Shown piece after piece: positions 9,883-21,100 of a DNA stretch of 64,000 bases (its first letter is position 1; every line of letters starts with the position of its first letter). The notes under the pieces were generated by a model. That model did no database searches. It was not told the origin of the DNA and was given only the letters and a program-made list of their open reading frames with translations. The translations under genes and the position numbers were made by a program. Origin of the DNA: an uncultured Bacteroidales bacterium (lineage in GTDB: Bacteria > Bacteroidota > Bacteroidia > Bacteroidales > Muribaculaceae); NCBI GenBank assembly GCA_947644715.1, contig CANSAP010000002.1, positions 62,001 to 126,000 on the forward strand, in the 5' to 3' direction.

Positions 9883-11478
9883 TTATTTGGAGCCGTGAAG
9901 AAGTTGGTCGTAGAGGGGAGAGTTGATTATTTCCAGTGCCTCAAGGAAAATCGGGTTGCAGAGGTTGTAGACCTTATCATAGGTCTGCGATTCATATATA
10001 TTTCTGCCAATCAGCGCTTTGAGCAGCACCGCCAGGCGCTCCTTCGAGCGCTCCCATTCTTCGGCATTGAATTCAATTCCATCAGCATCGGCCAAGGCGC
10101 GCACACGGTCAAGCAGGCTTTCCGGCACATTGAATCCCTGCACGAACTTATCGTCGGTCTTGAATTGCTTTTTGATTTCCTTGCGGTGGTTGTCCACATA
10201 TTCCACAGCGGCCTGGTTGATGAGCATCTTTGCTGAGATGTTGCGCAGGTAGGCCGTATTGGGCATAGTGTCGAGGGGCACGAAGCGGTCGGGCAGGATG
10301 CCGCCGCCACCATAGACTGCGCGCTCATTCACGAGTGTGTGGGTGAGCTTGGTTGAGTCCACATGCACGGAGTCAGCGTGCATAAGCTCGCCCCCCTCGA
10401 AACGGTTGACGATGTCGCGGCGGTAGGTCTCTTCATCCCCCTTTTCATAGGGCTTCTGAATGCTGCGTCCGGAGGGGGTGTAGTAGTGAGACACGGTCAG
10501 TCGCATCATGGAGCCGTCGGAGAAGGGGATGGGGCGCTGCACGAGTCCTTTGCCATATGTGCGACGACCCACGATGACTGCGCGGTCCCAGTCCTGAAGC
10601 GCGCCGGAGGTGATTTCAGCCGCCGAGGCAGAGTATTGGTTGACGAGCACCACCACGCGCCCCTCCTCCATCATGGGGGTGGAACTGAGAGGAATGGTGT
10701 AATAGTCGTGGCGGGGGGAGTTGCGACCTTCAGTGTAGACGGCCAGACTCTGAGCCGGAAGCAGTTCACTCAGGATTTCGACTGAGGCCGACAGATAGCC
10801 GCCACCATTGTCGCAAAGGTCGAGGATGAGGTTCTTCATTCCCTGTTTGCGCAGCTTCTGAATGGCCTCACGGAACTCTGTGGGGGTGTTCTCCGCGAAC
10901 CGGTTCAGGGCGATGTAGCCGGTGGTGGCATCCACCATGTAGGAGGCGTCGATGCTGTAAACCGGTATGTCGTCGCGAATGAGGCGGAAGGGGATGGTGT
11001 CGTTGACGCGCAGGATTGTCAGGTCAACCTGAGTCCCTTTCGGCCCGCGCAGACGCTTCATGATGTCGGAGGTCTTGAGGTTTTGTCCGGCAATCGAGGA
11101 GTCGTTGACGGCAATAATGCGGTCGCCGGCCTGAATGCCGGCCTTTTCCGAGGGACCGCCGTTGATTACGTTGGAGACATAGAGCGTGTCCTTCACCATA
11201 TTGTAAGAGATTCCGATGCCGGAGAAGTTCCCTTCGAGCGGTTCATTGAGGGCGCGGGTCTCTTCAGGGTCGGTGTAGGAGGAGTGGGGGTCAAGCTTTT
11301 CCAGCATACCGATGATGGCATACTCCACGAGCTTGTCTTCGTCGATGGTATCTACATAATATTTTGCAATGGCAGCTTCAGCATAGCGGAGTTTGCCGGA
11401 GGGGGAGGAGGTGCCGAGCTGGGCTGCGATTACTGAAGCGCAGCAGGCTATTACGGATAAAAGGAGCAGTTTCTTCAT
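9883..11478 (-). CDS. S41 family C-terminal processing peptidase with PDZ domain
   Basis: A secreted serine protease (CtpA/Tsp type) that trims or degrades periplasmic proteins through their C-termini. Seen: signal peptide (MKKLLLLSVIACCASVIAA); helical N-terminal part; PDZ domain (IGISYNMV through AGIQAGDRI); the protease core with LDLCDNGGG; the nucleophile Ser in NQYSASAAEI; and the Lys general base in RTYGKGLVQ. The C-terminal extension (about 150 aa) is typical of the Bacteroidetes members. Length 531 aa is normal. It is 16 nt downstream of coaD and 11 nt upstream of the DUF3078 gene, in a minus-strand operon. Confidence 0.93.
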   Translation of the reverse strand: MKKLLLLSVIACCASVIAAQLGTSSPSGKLRYAEAAIAKYYVDTIDEDKLVEYAIIGMLEKLDPHSSYTDPEETRALNEPLEGNFSGIGISYNMVKDTLYVSNVINGGPSEKAGIQAGDRIIAVNDSSIAGQNLKTSDIMKRLRGPKGTQVDLTILRVNDTIPFRLIRDDIPVYSIDASYMVDATTGYIALNRFAENTPTEFREAIQKLRKQGMKNLILDLCDNGGGYLSASVEILSELLPAQSLAVYTEGRNSPRHDYYTIPLSSTPMMEEGRVVVLVNQYSASAAEITSGALQDWDRAVIVGRRTYGKGLVQRPIPFSDGSMMRLTVSHYYTPSGRSIQKPYEKGDEETYRRDIVNRFEGGELMHADSVHVDSTKLTHTLVNERAVYGGGGILPDRFVPLDTMPNTAYLRNISAKMLINQAAVEYVDNHRKEIKKQFKTDDKFVQGFNVPESLLDRVRALADADGIEFNAEEWERSKERLAVLLKALIGRNIYESQTYDKVYNLCNPIFLEALEIINSPLYDQLLHGSK

Positions 11479-11494
11479 GCGGAGTGTGAAAATG

Positions 11495-11959
11495 TTAATC
11501 GTCCTGAGGGGAGGGTGTGGGAATGAATTGGGAGGTGTCTACCCCGAAGTGGGATAGCTCACGCACCATTGAAGAGGAGATGCATGCATGTTCCGGCAGG
11601 GTGAAGAGCAGCAGGGTCTCAATGCCCGAGATGCGGCGGTTGATGTCGGCCATGTTGCTCTCATATTCAAAATCCTTGACGGTGCGCACACCGCGCAGCA
11701 GCCAGCCGGCGCCCATGGCTTCGGCAAAGTCAACGGTCAGACCTTCGTAGCTGTAAACCTCTACGGCCGGTTCGTCGGCATAGAGGTTGGCGATGGCGCG
11801 GATGCGCTCCGGCAGGTCGTCAGGCTCACCATCGCTCTTGTTTTCATTGACGCCAATGGCGATTATGATGCGGTCGAACAGTCCTAAAGCGCGGTCAACC
11901 ACTGACTTATGGCCGACGGTAAAGGGATTGAAGCTGCCTGGAAAGAGTGCTATCTTCAT
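11495..11959 (-). CDS. coaD: Pantetheine-phosphate adenylyltransferase
   Basis: Transfers AMP from ATP to 4'-phosphopantetheine, the penultimate step of coenzyme A synthesis. 154 aa, normal length. Seen: N-terminal PGSFNPFTVGH with the nucleotidyltransferase T/HxGH motif at 14-17, the RGVRTVKDFEYE substrate region, and the ISSSMVRE signature near the C-terminus. It lies 15 nt after the topoisomerase IV subunit B gene and 16 nt before the S41 protease gene, and no independent promoter is visible. Confidence 0.97.
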   Translation of the reverse strand: MKIALFPGSFNPFTVGHKSVVDRALGLFDRIIIAIGVNENKSDGEPDDLPERIRAIANLYADEPAVEVYSYEGLTVDFAEAMGAGWLLRGVRTVKDFEYESNMADINRRISGIETLLLFTLPEHACISSSMVRELSHFGVDTSQFIPTPSPQDD

Positions 11960-11974
11960 AGTTGTCAGAGTGTG

Positions 11975-13963
11975 TCAGCTGATTTCGGAGTCATCCTCCA
12001 CCACGAGGTTGTCAATAATGAAGTTCTGGCGGTTCATGGTGTTCTTACCCATGTAGAATTCGAGCAGCTTCTCCACTGTGTCCTCGCGCTTGAGGGTGAC
12101 AGGGTCGAGCCTCATATCTTCGCCGATAAATTCCTGGAACTCCTCGACGTTGATTTCACCCAGACCTTTGAATCGGGTGATTTCGGCGTTCGAGCCGAAA
12201 TGCTCGATTGCGGCCAGGCGTTCTTCGTCGGAATAGCAGTAGATTGTATCCCGTTCGGCTTGAGTCTCGGGGGATGAGGACGCAGCCGAAGGCTTGCGCT
12301 TGGTGCTCTTGCGACGCGTCAGCTTCTTGTTGCGCACTCGGAACAGGGGGGTCTGCAGGATATAGACATGTCCTTTCTTGACCAGGTCGGGGAAGAACTG
12401 GAGGAAGAAGGTGATGACGAGCAGGCGGATGTGCATACCGTCGACATCGGCATCGGTGGCTATGATTACTTTATTATATCGGAGCCCTTCGATGCCATCT
12501 TCGATGTTGAGGGCGGCCTGAAGGAGGTTGAATTCCTCGTTTTCGTAGACCACTTTCTGGGTGAGTCCGTAGGAGTTGAGCGGCTTGCCTCGCAGGGAGA
12601 AAACAGCCTGGGTCATTGCATCGCGGGCCTTGGTGATGGTTCCGGATGCGGAGTCACCCTCGGTGATGAAGATGCAGGAGTCTTCGCGGCGGTCCTGCTT
12701 GGCGGAGGCTTTCAGCTGGTCGTTATAGTGGACGGAGCAGTCACGCAGTTTGCGGTTATGCAGGCTGACCTTCTTGGCACGTTCGCGAGCCAGCTTGGTG
12801 ACGCCGGCCATGGCTTTGCGCTCCTTTTCGGAGGCCTGAATCTTATGGAGCATCACCTCTGCCGTGTCGGGGTTCTTATGCAGATAGTCGTCGAGCTCCT
12901 TTTTCAGGAAGTCGCCCACGAATTTGTTTACGGTCAGCGTGCTGTCCGGAGCCACCTCCTTGCTGCCGAGCTTTGTCTTGGTCTGACTCTCGAAGACCGG
13001 CTCCTGGATGCGAACACTCACTGCGCCCACCAGGCCGTTGCGGATGTCGGCATACTCGAAGCTCTTGCCGAAATGCTCCTTGACGGTGCGGCCGATCCAT
13101 TCGCGGAAGGCGGTCAGATGCGTGCCACCCTGCGTGGTGTGCTGGCCGTTGACGAAGGAATAATACTCCTCGCCATACTGAGAGGTGTGGGTCAGCACCA
13201 CCTCAATGTCCTCCCCCTTGAGGTGAATGATTGGGTAGAGGGGGTCGTTGGTCAGGTTCTCTTTGAGCAGGTCGAGCAGGCCGTGGCGCGAGAGATAGCG
13301 CTTGCCGTTGAGATAGAGCGCGAGTCCGGTGTTGAGATAGGTGTAGTTATTGACCATTGTCTCCACCGTCTCCATGCGGTAGGCATAGTCGCGGAAGAGG
13401 GTATTGTCGGGGGTGAAGCGCACGAAGGTGCCGTTAGGCTCATCAGTGGGTGAGGGAGCCGAGTGTTCAATCAGCTCGCCGCAGCGGTAGAGCACTCTGA
13501 CGCATTGCCCCTCGCGATAGCTTATCACTTCGCATTCGCTGGAAAGGGCGTTGACGGCTTTCAGACCGACACCGTTGAGACCTACTGATTTCTGGAAGTT
13601 CTTGGAGTCGAATTTGCCGCCGGTGTTAACGTCGCTTGTCGCCTCCTTGACTTTACCCAAGGGGATGCCTCGACCATAGTCGCGCACACTGACGGTGCCC
13701 TCTTCAATTTGAATGTCCACCTGCTTGCCTGCACCCATATTGAACTCATCGATAGAGTTGTCAATCACCTCTTTGATAAGCACATAGATGCCATCTTCGG
13801 GATGGGAACCGTCGCCGAGTTTGCCGATGTACATGCCCGGGCGACGACGAATGTGTTCGTTCCAGGCGAGGGTCTGGATAGCACTTTCATCATAGCCGGC
13901 GGCGGTGGCTGCCTGTGTGGGCCCGGTGTTGTCGGGGGTGGGGGTATTGAAGAGGTTGTCCAT
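11975..13963 (-). CDS. parE: DNA topoisomerase IV subunit B (type IIA, GyrB/ParE family)
   Basis: ATPase subunit of the enzyme that decatenates chromosomes and relaxes supercoils; works with ParC, which is not in this window. Seen: GHKL ATPase domain with [13 protein letters not shown] and an EVIDNSIDE helix; transducer domain with the QTK loop (SQTKTKLGS); TOPRIM domain with EGDSASG and the acidic DADVDG. A basic Lys/Ser-rich insertion (RRKSTKRKP) lies before the C-terminal part. The ParE-type N-terminal [18 protein letters not shown] pattern and Bacteroidales precedent favour ParE over GyrB. The longest frame starts at a GTG (13969); the ATG at 13963 was chosen. It begins about ten bases after the PorU-like gene ends. 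Confidence 0.9.
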   Translation of the reverse strand: MDNLFNTPTPDNTGPTQAATAAGYDESAIQTLAWNEHIRRRPGMYIGKLGDGSHPEDGIYVLIKEVIDNSIDEFNMGAGKQVDIQIEEGTVSVRDYGRGIPLGKVKEATSDVNTGGKFDSKNFQKSVGLNGVGLKAVNALSSECEVISYREGQCVRVLYRCGELIEHSAPSPTDEPNGTFVRFTPDNTLFRDYAYRMETVETMVNNYTYLNTGLALYLNGKRYLSRHGLLDLLKENLTNDPLYPIIHLKGEDIEVVLTHTSQYGEEYYSFVNGQHTTQGGTHLTAFREWIGRTVKEHFGKSFEYADIRNGLVGAVSVRIQEPVFESQTKTKLGSKEVAPDSTLTVNKFVGDFLKKELDDYLHKNPDTAEVMLHKIQASEKERKAMAGVTKLARERAKKVSLHNRKLRDCSVHYNDQLKASAKQDRREDSCIFITEGDSASGTITKARDAMTQAVFSLRGKPLNSYGLTQKVVYENEEFNLLQAALNIEDGIEGLRYNKVIIATDADVDGMHIRLLVITFFLQFFPDLVKKGHVYILQTPLFRVRNKKLTRRKSTKRKPSAASSSPETQAERDTIYCYSDEERLAAIEHFGSNAEITRFKGLGEINVEEFQEFIGEDMRLDPVTLKREDTVEKLLEFYMGKNTMNRQNFIIDNLVVEDDSEIS

Positions 13964-13973
13964 AATCACTTGA

Positions 13974-16900
13974 TTAGAAAACGATTACTCTTGTGGGGGA
14001 GGTTGCGCCTTGACTCATGCCGGGAGCAGAGAGACGACATACGGCGGAGTATATTCCTGCCGGAACACGCTCTCCGGCGGCATCCTTCAGATTCCATTCA
14101 TAGGAGAGGTCCTTCATGGGTGCGCTGAGAATCTCGCGTCCGGTGTGGTCGAGGATTACGATTGTGCAGCTGATATCTTCGGTCTCCTCTGTGGCCTTGA
14201 AAGAGAACAGAGCAGATTCGCGCGCCGGCTCATCGGGGGTGATAAGCTCGCCATAGAGCTGCGGGTTGCCCACCTTGACGGTCATGGAGCGGCTCACCTG
14301 CTGTCCTTCGGAATCGGATGCCTGAAGGGTCAGGGTGTGCATTCCGGCCGTCAGCTCGCTCATCGGATAGGCGAGTTTGCAGGTGCGGCCACCATCGGCG
14401 AAGGTTACGTATTGATTCAGGTCTGTGCGCGATTTGCGGCCATCCACAAGCAGAGTGAGGGCGCTCATGCTTCCCACTTCGTAGACCATGACTCCATGGT
14501 CGTCAGTAATGTCAGCATAGAGAGTGAAGTTGGGGGCTACGGTCATACCCTCCTCATAATCAGGCGTATTGACGTAGATGCTTTCGATTGTGGGGGGGAG
14601 GTCAGAGGCCACGGCGTGAGCCTCGTCATAGGGTAGCACTTCGAGTGTGCGGATGCCGAGGGCAGCGCGACGGTCAGTGGGGTTGAAGGCAGAGAATTTG
14701 ATGCGTGCCGAGGCTCCATCGCGTGAGCTGATGGAGGAGGGAAGCATCAGAGTGCCGGAGAAGCGTCCGTCGGTGACCTCGAAGGCAGCTACCGCCACAG
14801 GCACTTCATCCATGGTTATCTCCTTCACCTCAGCGCCGTTGCGGGGCACGGTGGGGATGGTGACCGGGGCATCGTAGACCTTGGCTACGACTGTGCCTGT
14901 GAAGTCTTCCAGAGTTTGGCCGGCGCGGTCGCGGATTGCGCCGTCGAGCTTGATTTCAGAATGAGGATAGACGGAAGCGGCTCCGGCAGGGGTGTCGCCG
15001 TCGATGGTGACAGCCACATCAGCTGAGGGATAAGGGAGTGTCAGCGCCGGGTCGGAGAGGAGCACGTAGGCCAGCTTGTTGGCGTTGTTAGTGTAAGCAG
15101 TTTTGCCGAGGGCGTAAGCCTCACCCACGGTGCGAGGTTGCGAGAGCAGTTTGGTTTCGTCAGAGGGAGAGTCGAGCAGGCATGCGCGCTGGAAGAGCTG
15201 GGCCACAACATAATTGGAGAATGAATAGCCGGAGCGGGTGGTCATTACGCTGCCTACAAGGCCTTTGCCGGGGAGGAAGACAAGGCGTTCGCCCGAGCCG
15301 CGCACTCCGCAGTCATATTCGGTGATGGTGCAACCGGCTATGGTCATGAAGCCGAGGCGGGTGTTGGAGAGTTTGCTTTCGTCATTCTGCGACCAGAACT
15401 CACCGCTGAGGCCGCTGGGGTCGGCATGGCCGAGATACCAGTTGTGCATGGCTCCTTCGGCCAGGCGGCGCACGAAGGCATTCGTCGTGTTCTTGTAGCT
15501 GTAAAGGTTGACATAGAGCTTGTTGCCGGTCATGGCGGAGCCGGTCAGGTCATCCATATCATGGTAGAGCGCCTCCATGACGTTCTGGTGCTCATTATTA
15601 TCGGAGGAGTCAGCGCAGTAGTTGCCGTTGCTGAGCCAATAGGCGAGGGAGTCGTCGGCATAGAACTGCTCGAGCTTGTCGACATAGGTGGATGCGTCAG
15701 AAGGGTCAAGGCAGGGGATATTGCCGACACCGATCTGCATCGGCACGAGCGCGAACTGCGGCGCGGTGGCATCAGGGGTGTAGGCTGTGCGGTCCTCCAT
15801 CATGCCATACCAGTCGTTGAGCGTGAAAGACTCATCGACGTTCTGACCCAGGAAGCTCTGATTGCTGATCAAGGTGCCGTAAGGATTCACCTGTTCGAGA
15901 CCACGCATGTCACGCAGCGCGGGGCCGAGCATCAGGATGTTGCGGAAGCGGCGGTTCTGCGGGTCGTCGCGGTCATAGAGCATTTTTGCCAGGGCGCGGT
16001 ATGCCATCGGGTCATTGACGCCGGCCGAGAATTCGTTCACGACATCTTCGGAATATACGATAGCTGTGTTGAAGCCCTCCATGCGTTTGTGCAGGTCGGC
16101 AATGCGTTCGGCAGCCTCGCGGAACGCGGGCAGAGTGATGATGAGCAGGTCGGGCATTTCGTCGAGGCCGAGCTTATGCAGGTCGGGCACATTGACCTCG
16201 CTCCAGGAGTCGATGGAGGCGTGGGTGGCCGAGGGGCTGAATGCGAGCATCATGCCTTGCTCTTTGGCGCCGCGCAGATAGCGCACGTAGGCAAAGTCGG
16301 AGTAGACGTCGCGGGGTAGCGTGGTGACATCCTGCGGAGTGTTTATGTCCCACACGACGAGGTCTTCCGGCACACCGGTCATTTTCACGTAGCCATAAGT
16401 GGCGGGGTCATACTCTCCGGTGTAGACCATTATCGAGGACTGCCCGGGGGCGAACGAGATTGCTGACTTGGAGGCTACAATCATGCGGTCGAGGTATGCC
16501 CAGTCGGCCGAGCCGTTGTAGTTGATTGAGATGTTACCTTCGGCGCCGGGCAGAGTGGTTGAGAACCAGGGGATGACGGAGGTTGCATAGTAGTCGCCGT
16601 TAGCCATGGCGCGGAGGGCGATGTTGAAGTCGGAAGAGAGGTCTTGAGAGGCGACGGTGCCGGTCAGGGAGCCTGACTGATAGCTGTAATGAGCGCCTCG
16701 CAGCAGGATGCTGGCTGGGTCGCCGGATGCAGCGGCAGGGATGGAGTAAGGGATGGTCACCGGTCCCTCCTTGAGGTTTTCGCCGAAGTATTCGCGACCC
16801 TTGTTCATGGGGTTGGTCTTCTCCAGCTCATGATAGTCAATGAACCAGGCCGAGGTGAAGTAGGGCTTGGAGGTGTTGACCATGCCTGAAGCCTTGGGGG

Positions 16901-17384
16901 GAGTGAGCATGTCGTCGCGGGAGTCGGTCAGGAAGTAGGAACCGCAGGTGGTGTAGGGGTTATAGCTGACCACATCGAATTGCTGGGCCGCAGGGCGGGC
17001 GGCATTCTTGGTGAGCTGATTGATAACCTCGGGGCCTTGTCCGAAGAAAATTATTTTGTTGTCGGTATGGAGCACGGCCACGGGAGGAAGGGTCGTACGG
17101 TATTCGGGATTGCCGGCCGCATCCTTGAATTGCATGGGCTGAATTTGGCCGCCATTGCCGAAGATTCCGACCTTGGAGGGATCGGAGAAGCCCATGGCGC
17201 GCAACTGGTCGTAAGTGATTTCGTATAGCCCGGTGGATGTGAAGTTTATTTTCACCCAATGGCCGTGAGCAAGTTCAGAGCTCTCCGGGAAGATTACAGC
17301 AGCGTCTGCCCGGTGGCTGATGCCGAGAGCCGCGCAGAGTGAAAGAAATCCGATTCGGAGGGGGGAGAATATGCGAAAGTTCAT
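13974..17384 (-). CDS. PorU-like C25 family peptidase, probable second T9SS sortase (PorU2-type)
   Basis: PorU is the cell-surface sortase that removes the C-terminal signal of T9SS cargo and joins the cargo to A-LPS. Seen: signal peptide (ends RADAA near residue 29); N-terminal segment [21 protein letters not shown], shared in pattern with the 18166-21639 PorU; gingipain-like peptidase domain with candidate His653 in YLGHADP and Cys685 in AGCTITEY; and a C-terminal FlgD-like Ig module ([16 protein letters not shown]) typical of T9SS proteins. The context around the Cys ([16 protein letters not shown]) departs from the usual SCEF/TCEF-type sequence seen in the other copy. It is the second gene of the operon, 24 nt after the FAH-like gene. 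Confidence 0.85.
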   Translation of the reverse strand: MNFRIFSPLRIGFLSLCAALGISHRADAAVIFPESSELAHGHWVKINFTSTGLYEITYDQLRAMGFSDPSKVGIFGNGGQIQPMQFKDAAGNPEYRTTLPPVAVLHTDNKIIFFGQGPEVINQLTKNAARPAAQQFDVVSYNPYTTCGSYFLTDSRDDMLTPPKASGMVNTSKPYFTSAWFIDYHELEKTNPMNKGREYFGENLKEGPVTIPYSIPAAASGDPASILLRGAHYSYQSGSLTGTVASQDLSSDFNIALRAMANGDYYATSVIPWFSTTLPGAEGNISINYNGSADWAYLDRMIVASKSAISFAPGQSSIMVYTGEYDPATYGYVKMTGVPEDLVVWDINTPQDVTTLPRDVYSDFAYVRYLRGAKEQGMMLAFSPSATHASIDSWSEVNVPDLHKLGLDEMPDLLIITLPAFREAAERIADLHKRMEGFNTAIVYSEDVVNEFSAGVNDPMAYRALAKMLYDRDDPQNRRFRNILMLGPALRDMRGLEQVNPYGTLISNQSFLGQNVDESFTLNDWYGMMEDRTAYTPDATAPQFALVPMQIGVGNIPCLDPSDASTYVDKLEQFYADDSLAYWLSNGNYCADSSDNNEHQNVMEALYHDMDDLTGSAMTGNKLYVNLYSYKNTTNAFVRRLAEGAMHNWYLGHADPSGLSGEFWSQNDESKLSNTRLGFMTIAGCTITEYDCGVRGSGERLVFLPGKGLVGSVMTTRSGYSFSNYVVAQLFQRACLLDSPSDETKLLSQPRTVGEAYALGKTAYTNNANKLAYVLLSDPALTLPYPSADVAVTIDGDTPAGAASVYPHSEIKLDGAIRDRAGQTLEDFTGTVVAKVYDAPVTIPTVPRNGAEVKEITMDEVPVAVAAFEVTDGRFSGTLMLPSSISSRDGASARIKFSAFNPTDRRAALGIRTLEVLPYDEAHAVASDLPPTIESIYVNTPDYEEGMTVAPNFTLYADITDDHGVMVYEVGSMSALTLLVDGRKSRTDLNQYVTFADGGRTCKLAYPMSELTAGMHTLTLQASDSEGQQVSRSMTVKVGNPQLYGELITPDEPARESALFSFKATEETEDISCTIVILDHTGREILSAPMKDLSYEWNLKDAAGERVPAGIYSAVCRLSAPGMSQGATSPTRVIVF

Positions 17385-17408
17385 TATATAAGTAGCAGTT
17401 AAATGTCG

Positions 17409-17990
17409 TTATTTTATTGGGAATGAGGTGAGTGTTTCTTGCATTGGGCTGAGCGCGGAGATGGTTATGCGGGTGCCTCGTGTGGCCGGAATGCCGTCGC
17501 GGCAGGGGAGCAGGATAATATCTCCGGTGCGCATCGTGTTGCGGGATCCGATGGCCTCGAGAATCGCCGGGGCATTATCTGCGGCGTCGGGGCTGATGAT
17601 TGTCTCCCTGTCCTCAACTCTGATGCTGAAGCTCATTGAGGGCACTTCATCGAGCGGAATGCTCAGAAAGGGGGCTGAAATCAGCGAGCCGTCGAACCCG
17701 AGGGCAGAGCCAAGCGGGAGGGCGCTGCGACGCAGGGCTTCGAGAGTCTCCATGCCGCGGGCGTGCAGCCAGAGTGAGGCGTGGCCGACATAGCGCGATG
17801 CAAAGCGGGCCGGCATTCCTTTGCCCACTTTGTCTATGCGCAGGGCGAGCATGGGAAAGAGCCTGAAGTCGGCATCCCATTCAGGGATGTAGAAGGGTCG
17901 ACCGACACGCAGCACAGCTGACTCGTTGAGCCAGAATGTTGCGGGAAAACTCTGTGATTCAGCTGAAGGATATATGCCTGTAATTCTCAA
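17409..17990 (-). CDS. Divergent FAH-fold protein, metal site apparently lost
   Basis: A 193-aa protein whose layout matches Bacteroidales fumarylacetoacetate hydrolase (FAH) family proteins from end to end: GRPFYIPEWDADF at 31-43, RIDKVGKGMPARFASRYVG, LGSALGFDGS, and MRTGDIILL near the C-terminus. Known: active members bind Mg through a Glu-x-Glu pair after the first block and an Asp in GIDFTAR. Here these positions read FRLFPML and SLWLHAR, so the acidic ligands are missing. Inference: a pseudo-enzyme or an early-diverged member. The start is a TTG at 17990, because an upstream in-frame TGA leaves only six further codons and the family N-terminus aligns there. It has its own promoter (18073-18104) and heads the seven-gene operon. 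Confidence 0.65.
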   Translation of the reverse strand: MRITGIYPSAESQSFPATFWLNESAVLRVGRPFYIPEWDADFRLFPMLALRIDKVGKGMPARFASRYVGHASLWLHARGMETLEALRRSALPLGSALGFDGSLISAPFLSIPLDEVPSMSFSIRVEDRETIISPDAADNAPAILEAIGSRNTMRTGDIILLPCRDGIPATRGTRITISALSPMQETLTSFPIK

Positions 17991-18072
17991 TTTGCGATAG
18001 GTTAATCAGTTGATTATAGGCAGAGAACCATCGGGAGCAGAATCCTGCGGGGTGTTTCTGCGCAATAACGTG

Positions 18073-18104
18073 CAAAAGTACAAAAAAAATCCCGCCTGAC
18101 CAAA
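18073..18104 (-). promoter_or_regulatory. Bacteroidetes-type promoter for the seven-gene operon
   Basis: Reading the minus strand: a -33 element TTTG (18104-18101), 20 nt, then a -7 element TACTTTTG (18080-18073). This fits the Bacteroidetes primary sigma consensus exactly. The predicted transcript start near 18066 leaves about 75 nt before the TTG start at 17990. The -33 element lies inside the loop of the porU terminator hairpin. Confidence 0.7.
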
Positions 18105-18115
18105 CCGGGCGGGAT
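18082..18115 (-). terminator. Intrinsic terminator of porU
   Basis: An 8-bp stem (18089-18096 paired with 18108-18115; ATCCCGCC with GGCGGGAT) and an 11-nt loop. On the minus strand it is followed by a run of U residues (the A run at 18082-18089 on the plus strand). It stops transcripts leaving the PorU gene just before the promoter of the next operon, which it physically overlaps. Confidence 0.75.
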
Positions 18116-18165
18116 ATAAAGATTGTTAATGCGGCGGGGCGTTTTGTCGCGGTCGGAGGGATTGC

Positions 18166-21100
18166 TTATTCAGCAGTTACGGCTATCTTGCGTGTGCGGC
18201 GATGGGTGGTGCCGTCAGGGTTGAGCACCTTGGCGCTGTACAGATATATGCCGCGGGGAACGCGTCGGCCGGAGGAGTCGCACAAATCCCAGGTGACGTT
18301 CATGCTTTGGGTGAGCTGCTCGGGCACGGCGCTCCACACTTTGCGACCGGCCATGTCGAAGACTTCAATCACAGCTTCCTGCGGCTGCCGGGCGGTGGTG
18401 ACATAGATGGTGGCCTGTGTCGAGGCGGGGCTGGCGTCGGTGCGCAGGTCGACGTTGGGCTGCATGGAACCTCCAACTTTGAAGGGGAGGGTGACCTTAG
18501 CGCAGTTGCCGGCATTGTCAAACACCTGGAAGGCAAGCTCATGCTCTCCCTCGTCCAGTCCGTCAATCGGATAGGTCACGGAGCCGGCGGTGGGGTCTTC
18601 CGGGTCGGTGGTGAAGTAGTCGGAGACATCGTCATAGATTTTTTTGCCGTCGATGACGATGGTCATCTGCTTGCCTATGCCGGAAGAGGAGATGTTGATT
18701 CCGGAATCATCGCGCACTTTAGCCAGGAAAGATGTGGAGGGAGCCACTATGTCGCCGGGGCGGAAGCCGGGAGTGCCTATGGCTGCCAGTGAAATCTCGG
18801 GCGCCTCGTTATCCTCGGGTCCTGACTCATCGTAGCCGTAGACGTAGAAGTCGGAGGTGGAGCCGATAGCCTCTTTGCCGTCGGAGGTGCAGGCATAGAG
18901 AGAAAGCAGCGCGGGAGAATAGTTCTCGTCAATCTCTTCGGGGAGATAAAGTGTAGCCTCCCATTTGCCCTCTTTCACCGGGAATGAGGCGAGAGCGAGG
19001 CGGTTCTTGCGGTCATTATAGATGCTCACTTTGCCATCATTCTTGCCTTCGGAGGGGTGGCCGTAGGTGGTGACGGCACGCTCGGCATCGAAGAGTGTGG
19101 CGGTCAGAGTGCCGTTGAAGGAGACGTCGACGGAGCCGTCGGGCAGGAGCACCTGACCGGAAACCTTCATTTTCGAGCGAGCCGGAACAACCGGCAGGTT
19201 TTCGTCGGCCACAGCCTGCGCCAAATCAGTTTCGCCGATTTTCTCAATCTTGATTTTGCGCGAGGGGGAGGGTATGCGCATGGCCGGGTCACCCATGAGG
19301 GCGTAGCGGTTTTTGTTGCTGCTGTTTTCCTTGGAGCTGCCTAAATCATTCATAGCCAGGCGGAAGACGTCGCCTATGGTCAATGGGGTGCCGTCAGGAT
19401 TTTGCGCGAAGATGAATTTGCCGATGCGTTTTGTCAGGTAGCCATTCTGCTCAACGTAGACTTTTCGGTTGGCGGCGATGAATGCAATGGCACCGGACTG
19501 GGGATAGAGCCACATTGTTTCGGCGCCTGACTGGGTGTCATCGTCGAAGCGGATGAATTCGCAGGAGGCGTGGTAGATGATGGGCAGGTGCTTGTAGGTG
19601 AGCGAATTTATATCGCTGTAAGTCATCAGGCTTTCGTGGGTCCAGGATGTGGGGTTGGCATGGCCGACGTAGGAGACGAAGCTGACCCCCTCCTCAAACA
19701 TCTTGAACATGCGTTCCTTGGCCTGCGGATAGGTCTTGGAGTTGCCGCCGGAGCCGAGGGGATAGGAGTCAAGATACAGCTTTTCGTAAATGAAGTCGCG
19801 GCCATTGCCGTTATTCTCATCTTGCATTATGCTGTACATGGCTTCGGTCTGTTCGAGGTGCTTTCCGCTGTCAGCGTCATCAGCAATGAGCATGACGTGG
19901 CTTCGCCAGGCGCCGAAGTCGGGGTCGGTCATGTAGCCAATTACTTTATCGACGGCCGTTTTCGCTTCCTGAAGGCTCTTGACGGGCATGCGGCCGATGC
20001 CGATGCTCAGTAGCGCTGTGCCGAGGTTGAAGGAGTAGGGGGAATCCTCAAGCATAGCGAAATAGGAGTCGGTGCAATAGGACGCTTCTTCATGCACCGT
20101 GGTCGTGTTATCCAGCTTGGAGACGGTGCTCTCTTTCAGGTTAGCGGTGCTCATGGTTGACTCCCAGGTGAGCAGTCGCGGATAGGCTGCCATGGCCGGA
20201 ATTTCGGCAATGAGGCGATGGTCGTAAGAGGGACGGCCGAAAAGGAGTGCGTGCTTCAGGGTGCGCTCTCCGCTTTTGCCTCGGTCGTAGAACATCTTCA
20301 GCATCTTGCGGAAGGCGGTGGCGTCGGGCTTGCCGGAGGAGAACTCATTATAGATGTTCTCGGGAATGAGCACATGCACCACCATGTTGTCGTTCGTGCG
20401 GTGAAATTCTGCAAGTCTCTCAGCCTGAGCCTTATATGCGTCAGGGGTTATGATGACCATGTCAGGGGTTTCCATGGAGTGGATGTCCTGAGCGGAGACG
20501 CTGCCAAGAGATGCCGGCGCTGTCTTCACGCTTGCCGGATTGAAGGCAATGTAGGTGCGCAGGGTGCCGGGCGTGGGGGCGAAGCGGGCGGTGGAGCCTT
20601 GCAGTTCGTAAGCCACCTGGCGGGGAGCCGCCGGGTCGGTCACATCCCAAATCAGTGTGGATGCCGAGCAGCCTTCGATGCAGAGCACCTGTGAGCCGGA
20701 GGCTGTGTGACGGAACTGCAGCAGGCCGCCGTTCAGCTTCAGGGAGCGAGTGTAGGCGGCTTCTATGTAGTCCAGGCGTGCGGTGGTGACAATACCCCCT
20801 CCGGAGAATTTCAGGGTGAGGTCAGCGGTTGGCTTATCGGTCAGAGTCGCAGTGCGGTCGAAGCCGTAGTTGCGATAGTGGATTACGCTGTTGGTCTCTG
20901 CCGGGAGGGAGGCGACCGGCAGGGTTGCGCCTCCGGAGGTCATGGTGAGTGTGGCTGTGCCGCTGGCTTTGCTCCCGAAGAAGAGACGGAAGTTAATCTT
21001 ATCGCTCGCGGGGTCGGTCACGGGAAAAGAGAAGGTGCGCTGCGAGGTGGAGCGGAAGTCTTCACCCAGCAGGTCGGCACCGGTGTTGGCCGGGGTGGCG

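Noticed and set aside
12368-13453. 361-codon plus-strand ORF
   Set aside because: It is the mirror image of the topoisomerase IV gene, whose conserved domains are on the minus strand.
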